64,000 bases of DNA, from contig NZ_JBITMQ010000003.1 in NCBI RefSeq assembly GCF_044466355.1, positions 310,001-374,000 on the forward strand, given 5' to 3'. This document shows positions 17,553 through 24,358 of the stretch, piece after piece; within the stretch, counting starts at the first letter, position 1, and every line of letters starts with the position of its first letter. A program made the position numbers and the translations under genes. The notes below the pieces were generated by a model. It was not told where the DNA came from and ran no database searches. It was given only the letters and a program-made list of their open reading frames with translations. This DNA comes from Actinophytocola sp044466355. GTDB taxonomy: Bacteria; Actinomycetota; Actinomycetes; Mycobacteriales; Pseudonocardiaceae.

Positions 17553-17704
17553 GCGAGTCGCGTTCTCGGACACAGCGAGTTGTCGGTTTCGTGCACCCCT
17601 CATCGACGTGGGTGTGTGCACGAAACGTACAACTCGCTATGCGTGGGAGCGCGACTCGCGGTGTTTGGGAGCGCGACTCGCGGTGTTGGGGGGCGCGACT
17701 CGCG
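17553..17704. repeat. Single palindromic element related to the 110-bp repeats, with triplicated right end
   Basis: Begins with GCGAGTCGCG; its inner arms (GCGAGTTGT plus TTTCGTGCAC, and their complement) pair at 20 of 22 positions around a loop of about 19 nt. The right outer arm GCGCGACTCGCG occurs three times in a row (about 17649, 17670, 17692). The element fills the gap between the convergent suhB and cei stops (17548 and 17707) and may serve as a bidirectional terminator. Confidence 0.9.
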
Positions 17705-17706
17705 GG

Positions 17707-18384
17707 TTAGCACCTGACGTTGCGGGCTGCGGAGATCAGTTCCGGGCTCAGGTCGGGTTTCGGGGCGTCGGCCTGGAGGCCGCCCTTGGCCGGGGGGTTC
17801 TGTTCGGCGAAGTCGTTCAGCTGTTCCAGCAGGGTGCGGGCGGCGCGGGTCGGGTGCAGGTCGTCGAACTTCTCGCCGAGCACCACGTCGACCGTCGCGT
17901 CCTTGCGTTCGTCGCGGATCAGCTCCGAGCACGGTTCGACCAGGCTGAGGGTGCGCGCGGCCGCCGTGCCCTGCGCGCCGAAGCGGATCTGGCCCCGGCA
18001 GGTCATCTTCTCGCCGTACAGCGCGTCGTTGGCCGGGTCGCCGATCTGCGTGAAGCCGAGGCCGCGCAGCGTCTCGGTCACCAACCGGGCCTGGCCGCGC
18101 TGGCCGCTCGCGTTCACGACCCGCACGAGCGCCGAAGACGGCGCCGCGGGATCGGTGCGGTCCAGGGCCGTGGGCTCCAGCGGCTTGCCCAGCGTGGGCG
18201 CGGGCTTGCCCTTGACGGTCGACGTGGGCGCCGGTGGCGGGTCGCAGTGCGCCGCCGTGGTGATCTCCTCGTCCGCCTTCATGACCTTCAGCCACACGAC
18301 CGTCGCCGCGATGCCGAGCACCAGGATCAACAGGAACGCGGGTAGCGGCCGACGCTTCCGATAGCGCTGCCCCCGGCCCCGCAT
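17707..18384 (-). CDS. cei: Envelope integrity protein Cei-like (LytR C-terminal domain)
   Basis: A 225-residue membrane-anchored protein. A basic N-terminus (RGRGQRYRKRRPLP) precedes one transmembrane helix AFLLILVLGIAATVVWLKVM; after a Pro/Thr linker the extracytoplasmic part has the LytR_C pattern SALVRVVNASGQRGQARLVTETLRGLGF. The mycobacterial orthologue (Rv2700, Cei) is needed for cell-envelope integrity and resistance to cell-wall drugs. ATG at 18384 has GGGGA 5 nt upstream; GTG at 18402 would add six residues and is a fair alternative. Confidence 0.82.
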   Translation of the reverse strand: MRGRGQRYRKRRPLPAFLLILVLGIAATVVWLKVMKADEEITTAAHCDPPPAPTSTVKGKPAPTLGKPLEPTALDRTDPAAPSSALVRVVNASGQRGQARLVTETLRGLGFTQIGDPANDALYGEKMTCRGQIRFGAQGTAAARTLSLVEPCSELIRDERKDATVDVVLGEKFDDLHPTRAARTLLEQLNDFAEQNPPAKGGLQADAPKPDLSPELISAARNVRC

Positions 18385-18849
18385 GACGTTCCCCGCCGCC
18401 ACTTGTCCCCGCCCTTCTCGGTTGGCCGAACTTCGTAGGTCCCCACCCCGTTGTTCGCTGCTGATCAGCCTAGGCGTTTCAGCTCCGTTCGGCGGCTTGA
18501 GGGCCGCCGAAGTCGACGTATCGTGTCGAGATCGAGCCCTTCGGGGTGCGCGACCGCAGGTCGCGACCACACAGACGCATACGGTGACGAGAGGTTGCCC
18601 GGACCCCGGCAGGCGTTTAAGACACACCCGAACGGGTGACCTGCTGGATAGGTCCGACGGTATGGGCTACCCTCTGCCCGCTCCAGTCGTCGAACATGAG
18701 ATGCGAATCGATTCCGACGGGTCCCGCGGGTGGACCCTGAAACACGGCGCGAAGTGCGAGACCTCCGTCACTTGAGATGACGGGCACAAACTGGGGCGCC
18801 TGAACGTTGACCAGCGCGCGAACACATCCTGAAGTGGGGGTGCACGAAG
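18385..18849. other. 465-bp divergent intergenic region between cei and DUF4193
   Basis: No protein of this length or resemblance was recognised; open frames lack family motifs. Promoters of both divergent genes must lie here. I saw no convincing hairpin or repeat. Confidence 0.4.
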
Positions 18850-19158
18850 ATGGCCACCGATTACGATGCGCCACGCCGCAGCGAGGCCGACGATCTCGCG
18901 GAGGACTCGCTCGAGGAGCTCAAGGCACGTCGAAACGAGAACCAGTCCGGAGTCGTCGACGTAGACGAGTCGGACACCGCGGAGAGCTTCGAGCTGCCGG
19001 GTGCCGACCTGTCTGGCCTTTCCGGCGAGGACCTGACCGTACGCGTCGTGCCGAAGCAGGCCGACGAGTTCACCTGCTCCAAGTGCTTCCTGGTGCATCA
19101 CCGCAGCAGGCTGGCCGAGGAAGTGAACGGTCAGCCGATCTGCCGCGACTGCGCCTGA
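18850..19158 (+). CDS. DUF4193 family protein
   Basis: A 102-residue acidic protein with the DUF4193 pattern: MATDYDAPRR at the N-terminus, an acidic middle and a C-terminal C4 zinc ribbon, CSKCFLVHHRSRLA ... ICRDC. It is close to universal in actinobacteria and has no defined function; the ribbon suggests a nucleic-acid or protein adaptor. It converges on the DUF3093 gene with about 70 bp between stops. Confidence 0.9.
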   Translation: MATDYDAPRRSEADDLAEDSLEELKARRNENQSGVVDVDESDTAESFELPGADLSGLSGEDLTVRVVPKQADEFTCSKCFLVHHRSRLAEEVNGQPICRDCA

Positions 19159-19227
19159 GCCGCGTACGCACGGCGGGGGACAACAGAAGAACGGGACGGG
19201 CCTGCTCACCGGATGCGGTGGCGGGCC

Positions 19228-19860
19228 CTATCCGTGCGCCTGTCCGCGCAACAGTGCCGCCACCTTCTCCGGGTGGCGGGTGGAGAACACCCAGTAGGGC
19301 GTGGGGTCGGCCGGGTCGGTGACCTGGACCCGCAGCACCGGGCCCACCCAGTTGCGGTGCAGCACGAACGCGCGCGGGTCCAGCTGCGGACCGAGCACCC
19401 GGCGCTTGTCCTTGGCGGCGATCACCTCGACCTCGCCGACGTACTCGAGCGGCAGGTGGGCCTCGCCGACGAACAGTTCGCCGCCCGCGATGCGGACCGG
19501 TGCCCGGCCCGCGCGCCAGATCAGCACCGCGGTGAGCGGCAGGAGCAGCACGTACGGCAGCCACGAGCGCAGCCCCGGGTAGCCGAGGTGCACGGTCGCG
19601 GCCATCAGCCCCGCGGCCGCCATCGGCAGCAGCCACGAGTACCAGGTGACGTAGAGCCGCTCGGCATGAAGCGGGGCGGCACCATGCGCGCCGGAACCAT
19701 GCTGGGCCGGGACCGCACGCACCGTGGGGTCTGCGGGGGTCGCCCCCGCAATGTCATGGCGACCGTCCCGGCGAGCTTGCCCTGGCAAGCGAGCAGGGTC
19801 GCCCGGAGGTCGCGGTGTGGTCGGCTCTTTCTCGGCCGCACCGCGTGGTGAGTCGGTCAC
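19228..19860 (-). CDS. DUF3093 membrane protein
   Basis: A 210-residue protein. The first 70 residues are Pro/Ala-rich and probably disordered; two hydrophobic segments follow (WYSWLLPMAAAGLMAATVHLG, WLPYVLLLPLTAVLIW), then a soluble domain with AGRAPVRIAGGELFVGEAHL and VLGPQLDPRAFVLHRNWVG, the typical DUF3093 core. GTG at 19860 lies only 24 bp from the divergent dut start. A TACCCT hexamer 6 nt upstream suggests a leaderless message. Function unknown; conserved next to dut. Confidence 0.85.
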   Translation of the reverse strand: MTDSPRGAAEKEPTTPRPPGDPARLPGQARRDGRHDIAGATPADPTVRAVPAQHGSGAHGAAPLHAERLYVTWYSWLLPMAAAGLMAATVHLGYPGLRSWLPYVLLLPLTAVLIWRAGRAPVRIAGGELFVGEAHLPLEYVGEVEVIAAKDKRRVLGPQLDPRAFVLHRNWVGPVLRVQVTDPADPTPYWVFSTRHPEKVAALLRGQAHG

Positions 19861-19866
19861 GACTCC

Positions 19867-19876
19867 AGGGTAGTCT
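19867..19876. promoter_or_regulatory. Overlapping divergent -10 elements of DUF3093 and dut
   Basis: TAGTCT (19871-19876, plus strand) lies 8 nt before the dut GTG, and TACCCT (complement of 19867-19872) lies 6 nt before the DUF3093 GTG. Both fit TANNNT and share two bases. No Shine-Dalgarno fits between them and the dut start, which suggests leaderless transcripts. The -35 regions would lie within the opposite coding sequence. Confidence 0.5.
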
Positions 19877-19884
19877 CGCCGCTC

Positions 19885-20352
19885 GTGCCCAGCGTGGAGG
19901 TCCTGCTCACCCGTATCGACCCCGGTGTCCCCGTGCCGTCGTACGCCAACCCCGGCGACGCCGGCGCGGACCTCGTGACCACGACCGACGTCGTGATCGA
20001 ACCCGGCGAGCGCACGACCGTCGGTACCGGCGTCGCGATCGCGCTGCCGGAGGGCTACGCCGCGTTCGTGCACCCGCGTTCCGGGCTCGCCGCCCGGGTC
20101 GGGCTGAGTGTGGTGAACACGCCGGGCACGATCGATTCCGGCTATCGCGGCGAGATCAGGATCTGCCTGGTCAACCACGACCTGCGGGAACCGATCGAGC
20201 TGCGCAGGGGGGACCGGATCGCCCAGCTGGTGGTACAGCGCGTCGAGCACGCGGTGTTCCGTGAGGTGGACGACCTCGGTGACTCCCAGCGCGGTGCCGG
20301 CGGCTACGGGTCGACCGGCGGGCATTCGGTGCTGACACCGGTGGAGGGCTGA
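19885..20352 (+). CDS. dut: dUTP diphosphatase (dUTPase)
   Basis: A 155-residue trimeric dUTPase that hydrolyses dUTP to dUMP and PPi, limiting uracil in DNA and supplying dTMP synthesis. Five motifs: 1 NPGDAGADLVT, 2 HPRSGLAARVG, 3 GLSVVNTPGTIDSGYRGEI with the catalytic Asp, 4 RGDRIAQLVVQ, 5 RGAGGYGSTG near the C-terminus. GTG at 19885 is the only suitable start. DUF3710 follows after 5 bp, so they are cotranscribed. Confidence 0.95.
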   Translation: MPSVEVLLTRIDPGVPVPSYANPGDAGADLVTTTDVVIEPGERTTVGTGVAIALPEGYAAFVHPRSGLAARVGLSVVNTPGTIDSGYRGEIRICLVNHDLREPIELRRGDRIAQLVVQRVEHAVFREVDDLGDSQRGAGGYGSTGGHSVLTPVEG

Positions 20353-20357
20353 AAGCG

Positions 20358-21020
20358 GTGGGATTGTTCGGACGGCGTAAGCGTGCCGAGCGGGACGACT
20401 ACGAGCCCGGGTACGACGAGCAGGACGCTCAGGACGGCGATGTCGCCGACGACGACCTCGCGCCCGAGTTCGAGGGCGACCTGTTCGAGTACGCGGGCCC
20501 GCACGACGAGGCCGACGCCCCCGACGACGGCCTGAACCGGCTCGACCTCGGCTCTGTCCGCCTCCCGGTGCCCGACGGCGCACAGCTGCAGGTCGAGATG
20601 GACGCCAACCGCGCGGTGCGCGCGGTGCACGTGGTGACCCCGGTCGGGCAGCTGACGGTGAACGCGTACGCGGCGCCCAGGTCGGGCGGCCTGTGGCGTG
20701 AGGTGTGCGGTGAGCTGGCCGAACAGCTCCGCGGCGACGGCGCGAAGGTGCGCAGCGCCGCGGGCGAGTGGGGCCAGGAGCTGGTCGCCGCGCTCGGCGA
20801 GGTGCAGCTGCGGTTCATCGGTGTCGACGGTCCTCGGTGGATGCTGCGTGGCGTGGTCGCGGGTCCGCCGGACCTCGCGGAGCAGAGCACGCATGCCCTG
20901 TACGACCTCGTGCGCGGCACGGTCGTCGTGCGCGGCACACAGCCGATGCCGGTGCGCACGCCGCTGCCGATCGAGCTGCCGCCCTCCATCGCCCAGCACA
21001 TCCAGGCCCAGCAGGGCTAA
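20358..21020 (+). CDS. DUF3710 family protein
   Basis: A 220-residue soluble protein with an acidic, low-complexity N-terminus (about 1-60) and a DUF3710 core: LRLPVPDGAQLQVEMD-like strand, VTPVGQLTVNAYAAPRSGGLW and VDGPRWMLRGVVAGPP. Conserved between dut and the OB-fold/DUF3159 genes in actinobacteria; function unknown. The GTG start is 5 bp after dut. The stop overlaps the convergent hydrolase gene by 4 bp. Confidence 0.88.
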   Translation: MGLFGRRKRAERDDYEPGYDEQDAQDGDVADDDLAPEFEGDLFEYAGPHDEADAPDDGLNRLDLGSVRLPVPDGAQLQVEMDANRAVRAVHVVTPVGQLTVNAYAAPRSGGLWREVCGELAEQLRGDGAKVRSAAGEWGQELVAALGEVQLRFIGVDGPRWMLRGVVAGPPDLAEQSTHALYDLVRGTVVVRGTQPMPVRTPLPIELPPSIAQHIQAQQG

Positions 21021-21733
21021 CGGCCTCCCGCGCGCAGCCAGGCCAGTACGGCCGCCCTCCCGAGCGCTTCGGGGTCCGCTCCCACGATGTCCAGACGGGT
21101 CGTGCACATGGTCGCCCTCGGCAGGGCCTCGAGCCACGCGTCGGCGATCTCTTTCGGGTGGACCGGGTCGTCCGTGCAGGCCGCGATGCCGGTCGGCACG
21201 TCCAGCTCGGCCAGGGCCTCCAGTGTCGGCGCGGGTCGCTCCGCCGCGACGGCCAGGGAGCCGGCGAGCCCGTCGCCGTGTCCGCGCCACGACCGGGACA
21301 GCTCGGTGGCGAGCCACGGCGGCGTCCCGTCGGTGGCCACCGCGAGCGCGCCGTCGACGCCGAGCGACCGCACGAGGTCGGCCGCGGCGCGAGCAGAGAC
21401 GGCGCCGGGCGCGTCACCTGGTTCGCCGTGCCAGCCCGGCAGGGCGAGCACAAGCCCCGCACACCGGCCTGGCCGGGTGAGCGCCCACTCGGCGGCGACG
21501 TGCGCGCCGAACGACACGCCACCCGCGATGACCGGCCCGTCCGCCGCGGCCTCGTCGAGCGCGTCCAGGCACGCCTGCGCCAGTCCCGGCCCTGGTACGG
21601 GCTTCGGAGTGACCGCGCGGACACACACCGCGGCGAACGGCACCTCGAACACCGACCGCACGAACACCTCGTCCGAGCCCGTTCCCGGCAGGAGCACGGC
21701 GACCTCGGCAGATCCCGGTTCCGCAACATTCAC
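21017..21733 (-). CDS. Alpha/beta hydrolase
   Basis: A 238-residue alpha/beta-hydrolase. An early VAVLLPGTGSDE likely forms the oxyanion loop; the nucleophile elbow is GGVSFGAHVAAEWAL, with Ser at about residue 75. An Asp (AACTDDPVHP) and a later charged residue would complete the triad, although the usual final His was not clear. Substrate unknown. GTG at 21733 has GGAGGA 8 nt upstream. In mycobacteria a hydrolase gene of the same size sits at the same place (Rv2695). Confidence 0.75.
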   Translation of the reverse strand: MNVAEPGSAEVAVLLPGTGSDEVFVRSVFEVPFAAVCVRAVTPKPVPGPGLAQACLDALDEAAADGPVIAGGVSFGAHVAAEWALTRPGRCAGLVLALPGWHGEPGDAPGAVSARAAADLVRSLGVDGALAVATDGTPPWLATELSRSWRGHGDGLAGSLAVAAERPAPTLEALAELDVPTGIAACTDDPVHPKEIADAWLEALPRATMCTTRLDIVGADPEALGRAAVLAWLRAGGR

Positions 21734-21829
21734 GGGGCAGATCCTCCACCAGGGGCCACATCAGGTGGTTACGCTGGTTTCGTCCGGGCCGGAGTCGGGG
21801 CCGGCCCCTGCAACCACGGGAGCGTCAAC

Positions 21830-22204
21830 ATGGGCACCGAGAAGGGCCCCTTTCGCCGCTTGGTCAAACGGCTGACGAGCGACGTCGAGGAGCTCGATGC
21901 CGACGACCTCTCGGAAAAAGCCGAGGCGGTCGGGGCACGCAAGGCCCGCGACTGCCAGTCCGGTGAGCAGGTCACGGTGTGCGGCCGGGTCCGCAGCGTC
22001 GAGCTGAGCCCGCGCGACGCGGTCGCCACGCTCGAGGCGGAGCTGTTCGACGGGACCGAGGGCGTGACACTAGTCTGGCTCGGTCGTCGCCGGATCCCGG
22101 GCATCGAACCGGGCCGCACGATCAAGGCACAGGGCCGTATCGCCATGCGGGATGGCCAGAAGGTGCTCTACAACCCCTACTACGAGTTGCAGACGGCTAC
22201 ATGA
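21830..22204 (+). CDS. OB-fold nucleic-acid-binding domain protein
   Basis: A 124-residue protein. A basic N-terminus (PFRRLVKRLTSDVEELDAD) is followed by an OB-fold with GEQVTVCGRVRSVELSPRD, VTLVWLGRRRIPGIEPGRTIKAQGR and a terminal YNPYYEL that are typical for this actinobacterial family. It could bind single-stranded nucleic acid, but is untested. ATG at 21830 has a GGGAG site; 4-bp ATGA overlap couples it to the DUF3159 gene. Confidence 0.82.
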   Translation: MGTEKGPFRRLVKRLTSDVEELDADDLSEKAEAVGARKARDCQSGEQVTVCGRVRSVELSPRDAVATLEAELFDGTEGVTLVWLGRRRIPGIEPGRTIKAQGRIAMRDGQKVLYNPYYELQTAT

Positions 22205-22935
22205 CTGAACCCGCCAAGACCGCGGCCCCCAACCCTTCGGACCCCGCCGAGGAGAAGGAGCAGACGCTCCTCGAACAGATGGGTGGGATCAGTGGACTGA
22301 TCTACTCGTCGGTCCCCGTGCTCGTCTTCGTGCTGCTGAACTCGTTGTTCGGGCTGACGGTGGCGATCTGGGGCGCGCTCGGCGGCGCGGCGGCCATCAC
22401 CGTGCTCCGCCTCGTGCGCAAGGAACCGCTGCAGCCCGCGATCTCGGGGTTCTTCGGCGTCGGCATCGCCGCGTTCATCGCGTACCGGACGGGCTCGGCC
22501 AAGGGCTTCTTCCTGTTCGGCATCTGGGCGAGCCTCGTCTACGGCAGCGTGTTCGCGGCGTCGATCCTCGTGCGGTACCCGCTCGTCGGCGTCATCTGGT
22601 CGTTCCTGAACGGCCACGGCATGGGCTGGCGGTCGGACCGCAAGGCGATGTTCGCCTACAACATGGCGACGCTGACGTGGGTGCTGGTGTTCGCGGCCCG
22701 GTTCATCGTGCAGCGCTGGCTCTACGACGAGGACCAGACCGGCTGGCTCGCGTTCGCCCGTCTCGCGATGGGCTACCCGCTGACCGCGATCGCGCTGGTG
22801 GTGACCGTGTGGGCCGTGACGCGCGCGGGGCACCGCGTGAAGAAGCTCCAGTCGGACGCCGAGGAAGAGGACCGCGCGATCGAGGAACGGTTGCGCGCCA
22901 AGTACTCCGGCAAGCCGGAGCCGGAAGGCGCCTAG
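22201..22935 (+). CDS. DUF3159 membrane protein
   Basis: A 244-residue protein with about five hydrophobic segments, e.g. LIYSSVPVLVFVLLNSLFGL, GVGIAAFIAYRTGSAKGFFLFG and ALVVTVWAVTRA, and a charged C-terminal tail. The IYSSVP and AYRTGSAKGFF regions mark DUF3159, an actinobacterial family without known function. Start overlaps the OB-fold gene by 4 bp; the stop is 6 bp from the convergent ceoC stop. Confidence 0.87.
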   Translation: MTEPAKTAAPNPSDPAEEKEQTLLEQMGGISGLIYSSVPVLVFVLLNSLFGLTVAIWGALGGAAAITVLRLVRKEPLQPAISGFFGVGIAAFIAYRTGSAKGFFLFGIWASLVYGSVFAASILVRYPLVGVIWSFLNGHGMGWRSDRKAMFAYNMATLTWVLVFAARFIVQRWLYDEDQTGWLAFARLAMGYPLTAIALVVTVWAVTRAGHRVKKLQSDAEEEDRAIEERLRAKYSGKPEPEGA

Positions 22936-22941
22936 CCGGGG

Positions 22942-23598
22942 TCAGTAGCCAAGGGCCTTGCGGATCTCGTCCTCCACGTTCGCCGACGCGACGAACAGCA
23001 GCTCGTCGCCGGGCTCCAGGGGGTCGTCGGGTTGCGGGACGATCACCCGGCCGCCGCGCAGGATGACCACCAGTGCGGCGTCCCGGGGCAGGTGGATGGC
23101 GCGGACCGGCTTGCCCGCGAGCGGTGTGTCCTCCGGCAGGGTCATCTCGACCAGGTTGGCCTGGCCCTGCCGGAGCGTCAGCAGCTGCACGAGGTCGCCG
23201 ACGGACACGGCCTCCTCGACCATCGCCGCCAGCATTCTCGGGGTCGACACCGCGACGTCCACGCCCCACGCCTCGTTGAACAGCCACTCGTTCGCCGGGT
23301 CGTTCACCCTGGCGACCACGCGGCGCACCGCGAACACCGTCTTCGCGAGCAGCGACACGACCAGGTTGACCTTGTCGTCGCCGGTCGCCGCGATGACCAC
23401 GTCGCACAGCTGCAGGCCCGCGTCCTCAAGCGACGACAGCTCGCACGCGTCGGCGAGCACCCACTCGGCCTGCTCGACCGTGTGCGGTTCGTACTGGCTC
23501 TCCAGCCGCTCGATGAGCATCACCTGGTGGTCGCCCGCCACCAGCTCGGCGGCGATGGACCGGCCGACCGCCCCGGCCCCGGCGATTGCGACCCGCAT
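22942..23598 (-). CDS. ceoC: TrkA-family potassium channel regulatory protein CeoC
   Basis: A 218-residue RCK protein. TrkA-N Rossmann domain (about 1-120) opens with MRVAIAGAGAVGRSIAAELV (GxGxxG) and keeps DVVIAATGDDKVNLV; the TrkA-C domain (about 130-215) contains LPEDTPLAGKPVRAI and PLEPGDELLFV. It should bind NAD(H) or ATP and regulate potassium uptake from the cytoplasm. Its ATG overlaps the ceoB stop by 1 bp, so both subunits are made together. From memory this equals Rv2692 of M. tuberculosis. Confidence 0.88.
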   Translation of the reverse strand: MRVAIAGAGAVGRSIAAELVAGDHQVMLIERLESQYEPHTVEQAEWVLADACELSSLEDAGLQLCDVVIAATGDDKVNLVVSLLAKTVFAVRRVVARVNDPANEWLFNEAWGVDVAVSTPRMLAAMVEEAVSVGDLVQLLTLRQGQANLVEMTLPEDTPLAGKPVRAIHLPRDAALVVILRGGRVIVPQPDDPLEPGDELLFVASANVEDEIRKALGY

Positions 23599-24263
23599 TA
23601 CGAGGCCTCCTCAGGCGGCTGTGCCGCCGCGTTGGTGACATCGCTGACCGTGCCGGAGAGCGCCGCGACGTAGACCTGGTCGTCGTGCTGCACGACGGAC
23701 TTCGGGGCCGGCAGCACCCCGGTGCCGAACCGCATGATGAACGCGACGCGTGCGCCGGTGGCCGCCTCCATCTCGGCGACCGTGTGGCCGACCCAGCCCT
23801 CGTGGAACGGCAGCTGCACGATCGCGACCTTGCCGGTCGGGTCGCGCCACGCCGACGCGACACCGTCCGGCAGCAGCGTCCGCATCAGCCGGTCGGTCGT
23901 CCACGGCACGGTCGCCACCGTCGGGATGCCGAGCCGCTCGTACACCTCGGCGCGCTTGGCGTCGTAGATGCGGGCGACCACGTGCTCGACGCCGAACGTC
24001 TCCCGCGCGACCCGCGCGGAGATGATGTTCGAGTTGTCCCCGCTGGACACCGCCGCGAACGCCCCGGCTCGCTCGATGCCCGCCTCGACCAGGACCTTCC
24101 GGTCGAAACCACCGCCGACGACCTGCTGGCCGTGGAAGTCGATACCCAGCCTGCGGAACGCCTGCGTGTCCTTGTCGATGACCGCAACCGTGTGGCCAAG
24201 CCGTTCGACCGCGGCGGCGAGCGACGAGCCGACGCGCCCGCAGCCCATGATCACCACGTGCAC
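23598..24263 (-). CDS. ceoB: TrkA-family potassium channel regulatory protein CeoB
   Basis: A 221-residue RCK protein, partner of CeoC. MHVVIMGCGRVGSSLAAAVE is the nucleotide-binding loop, AVIDKDTQAFRRLG carries the acidic ribose-binding residue, and GDNSNIISARVARETFGV is typical TrkA-N; a TrkA-C domain fills the last 80 residues. The upstream neighbour on the other strand is a KimA-like potassium permease, 95 bp away. No TrkH/KtrB channel gene is present in the window. Confidence 0.88.
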   Translation of the reverse strand: MHVVIMGCGRVGSSLAAAVERLGHTVAVIDKDTQAFRRLGIDFHGQQVVGGGFDRKVLVEAGIERAGAFAAVSSGDNSNIISARVARETFGVEHVVARIYDAKRAEVYERLGIPTVATVPWTTDRLMRTLLPDGVASAWRDPTGKVAIVQLPFHEGWVGHTVAEMEAATGARVAFIMRFGTGVLPAPKSVVQHDDQVYVAALSGTVSDVTNAAAQPPEEAS

Positions 24264-24344
24264 GAGCCGGCCTCCTCGGGTAGTTCCTCGGATGTGTCAT
24301 GCAGAACCTACCGGTGGCTGCTCCATCCCGGTGACCGGACCGCT

Positions 24345-24350
24345 TACGCT
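24345..24350 (+). promoter_or_regulatory. Putative -10 element TACGCT of the KimA-like gene
   Basis: TACGCT fits TANNNT and ends 8 nt before the GTG start at 24359, with no Shine-Dalgarno in between, which suggests a leaderless transcript. No convincing -35 element was seen. Confidence 0.4.
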
Positions 24351-24358
24351 GTCGTTCC

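Noticed and set aside
24264..24358. c-di-AMP (ydaO) riboswitch upstream of the KimA-like gene
   Set aside because: The gap is only 95 bp, much shorter than the riboswitch, and a -10 element close to the start leaves no leader.
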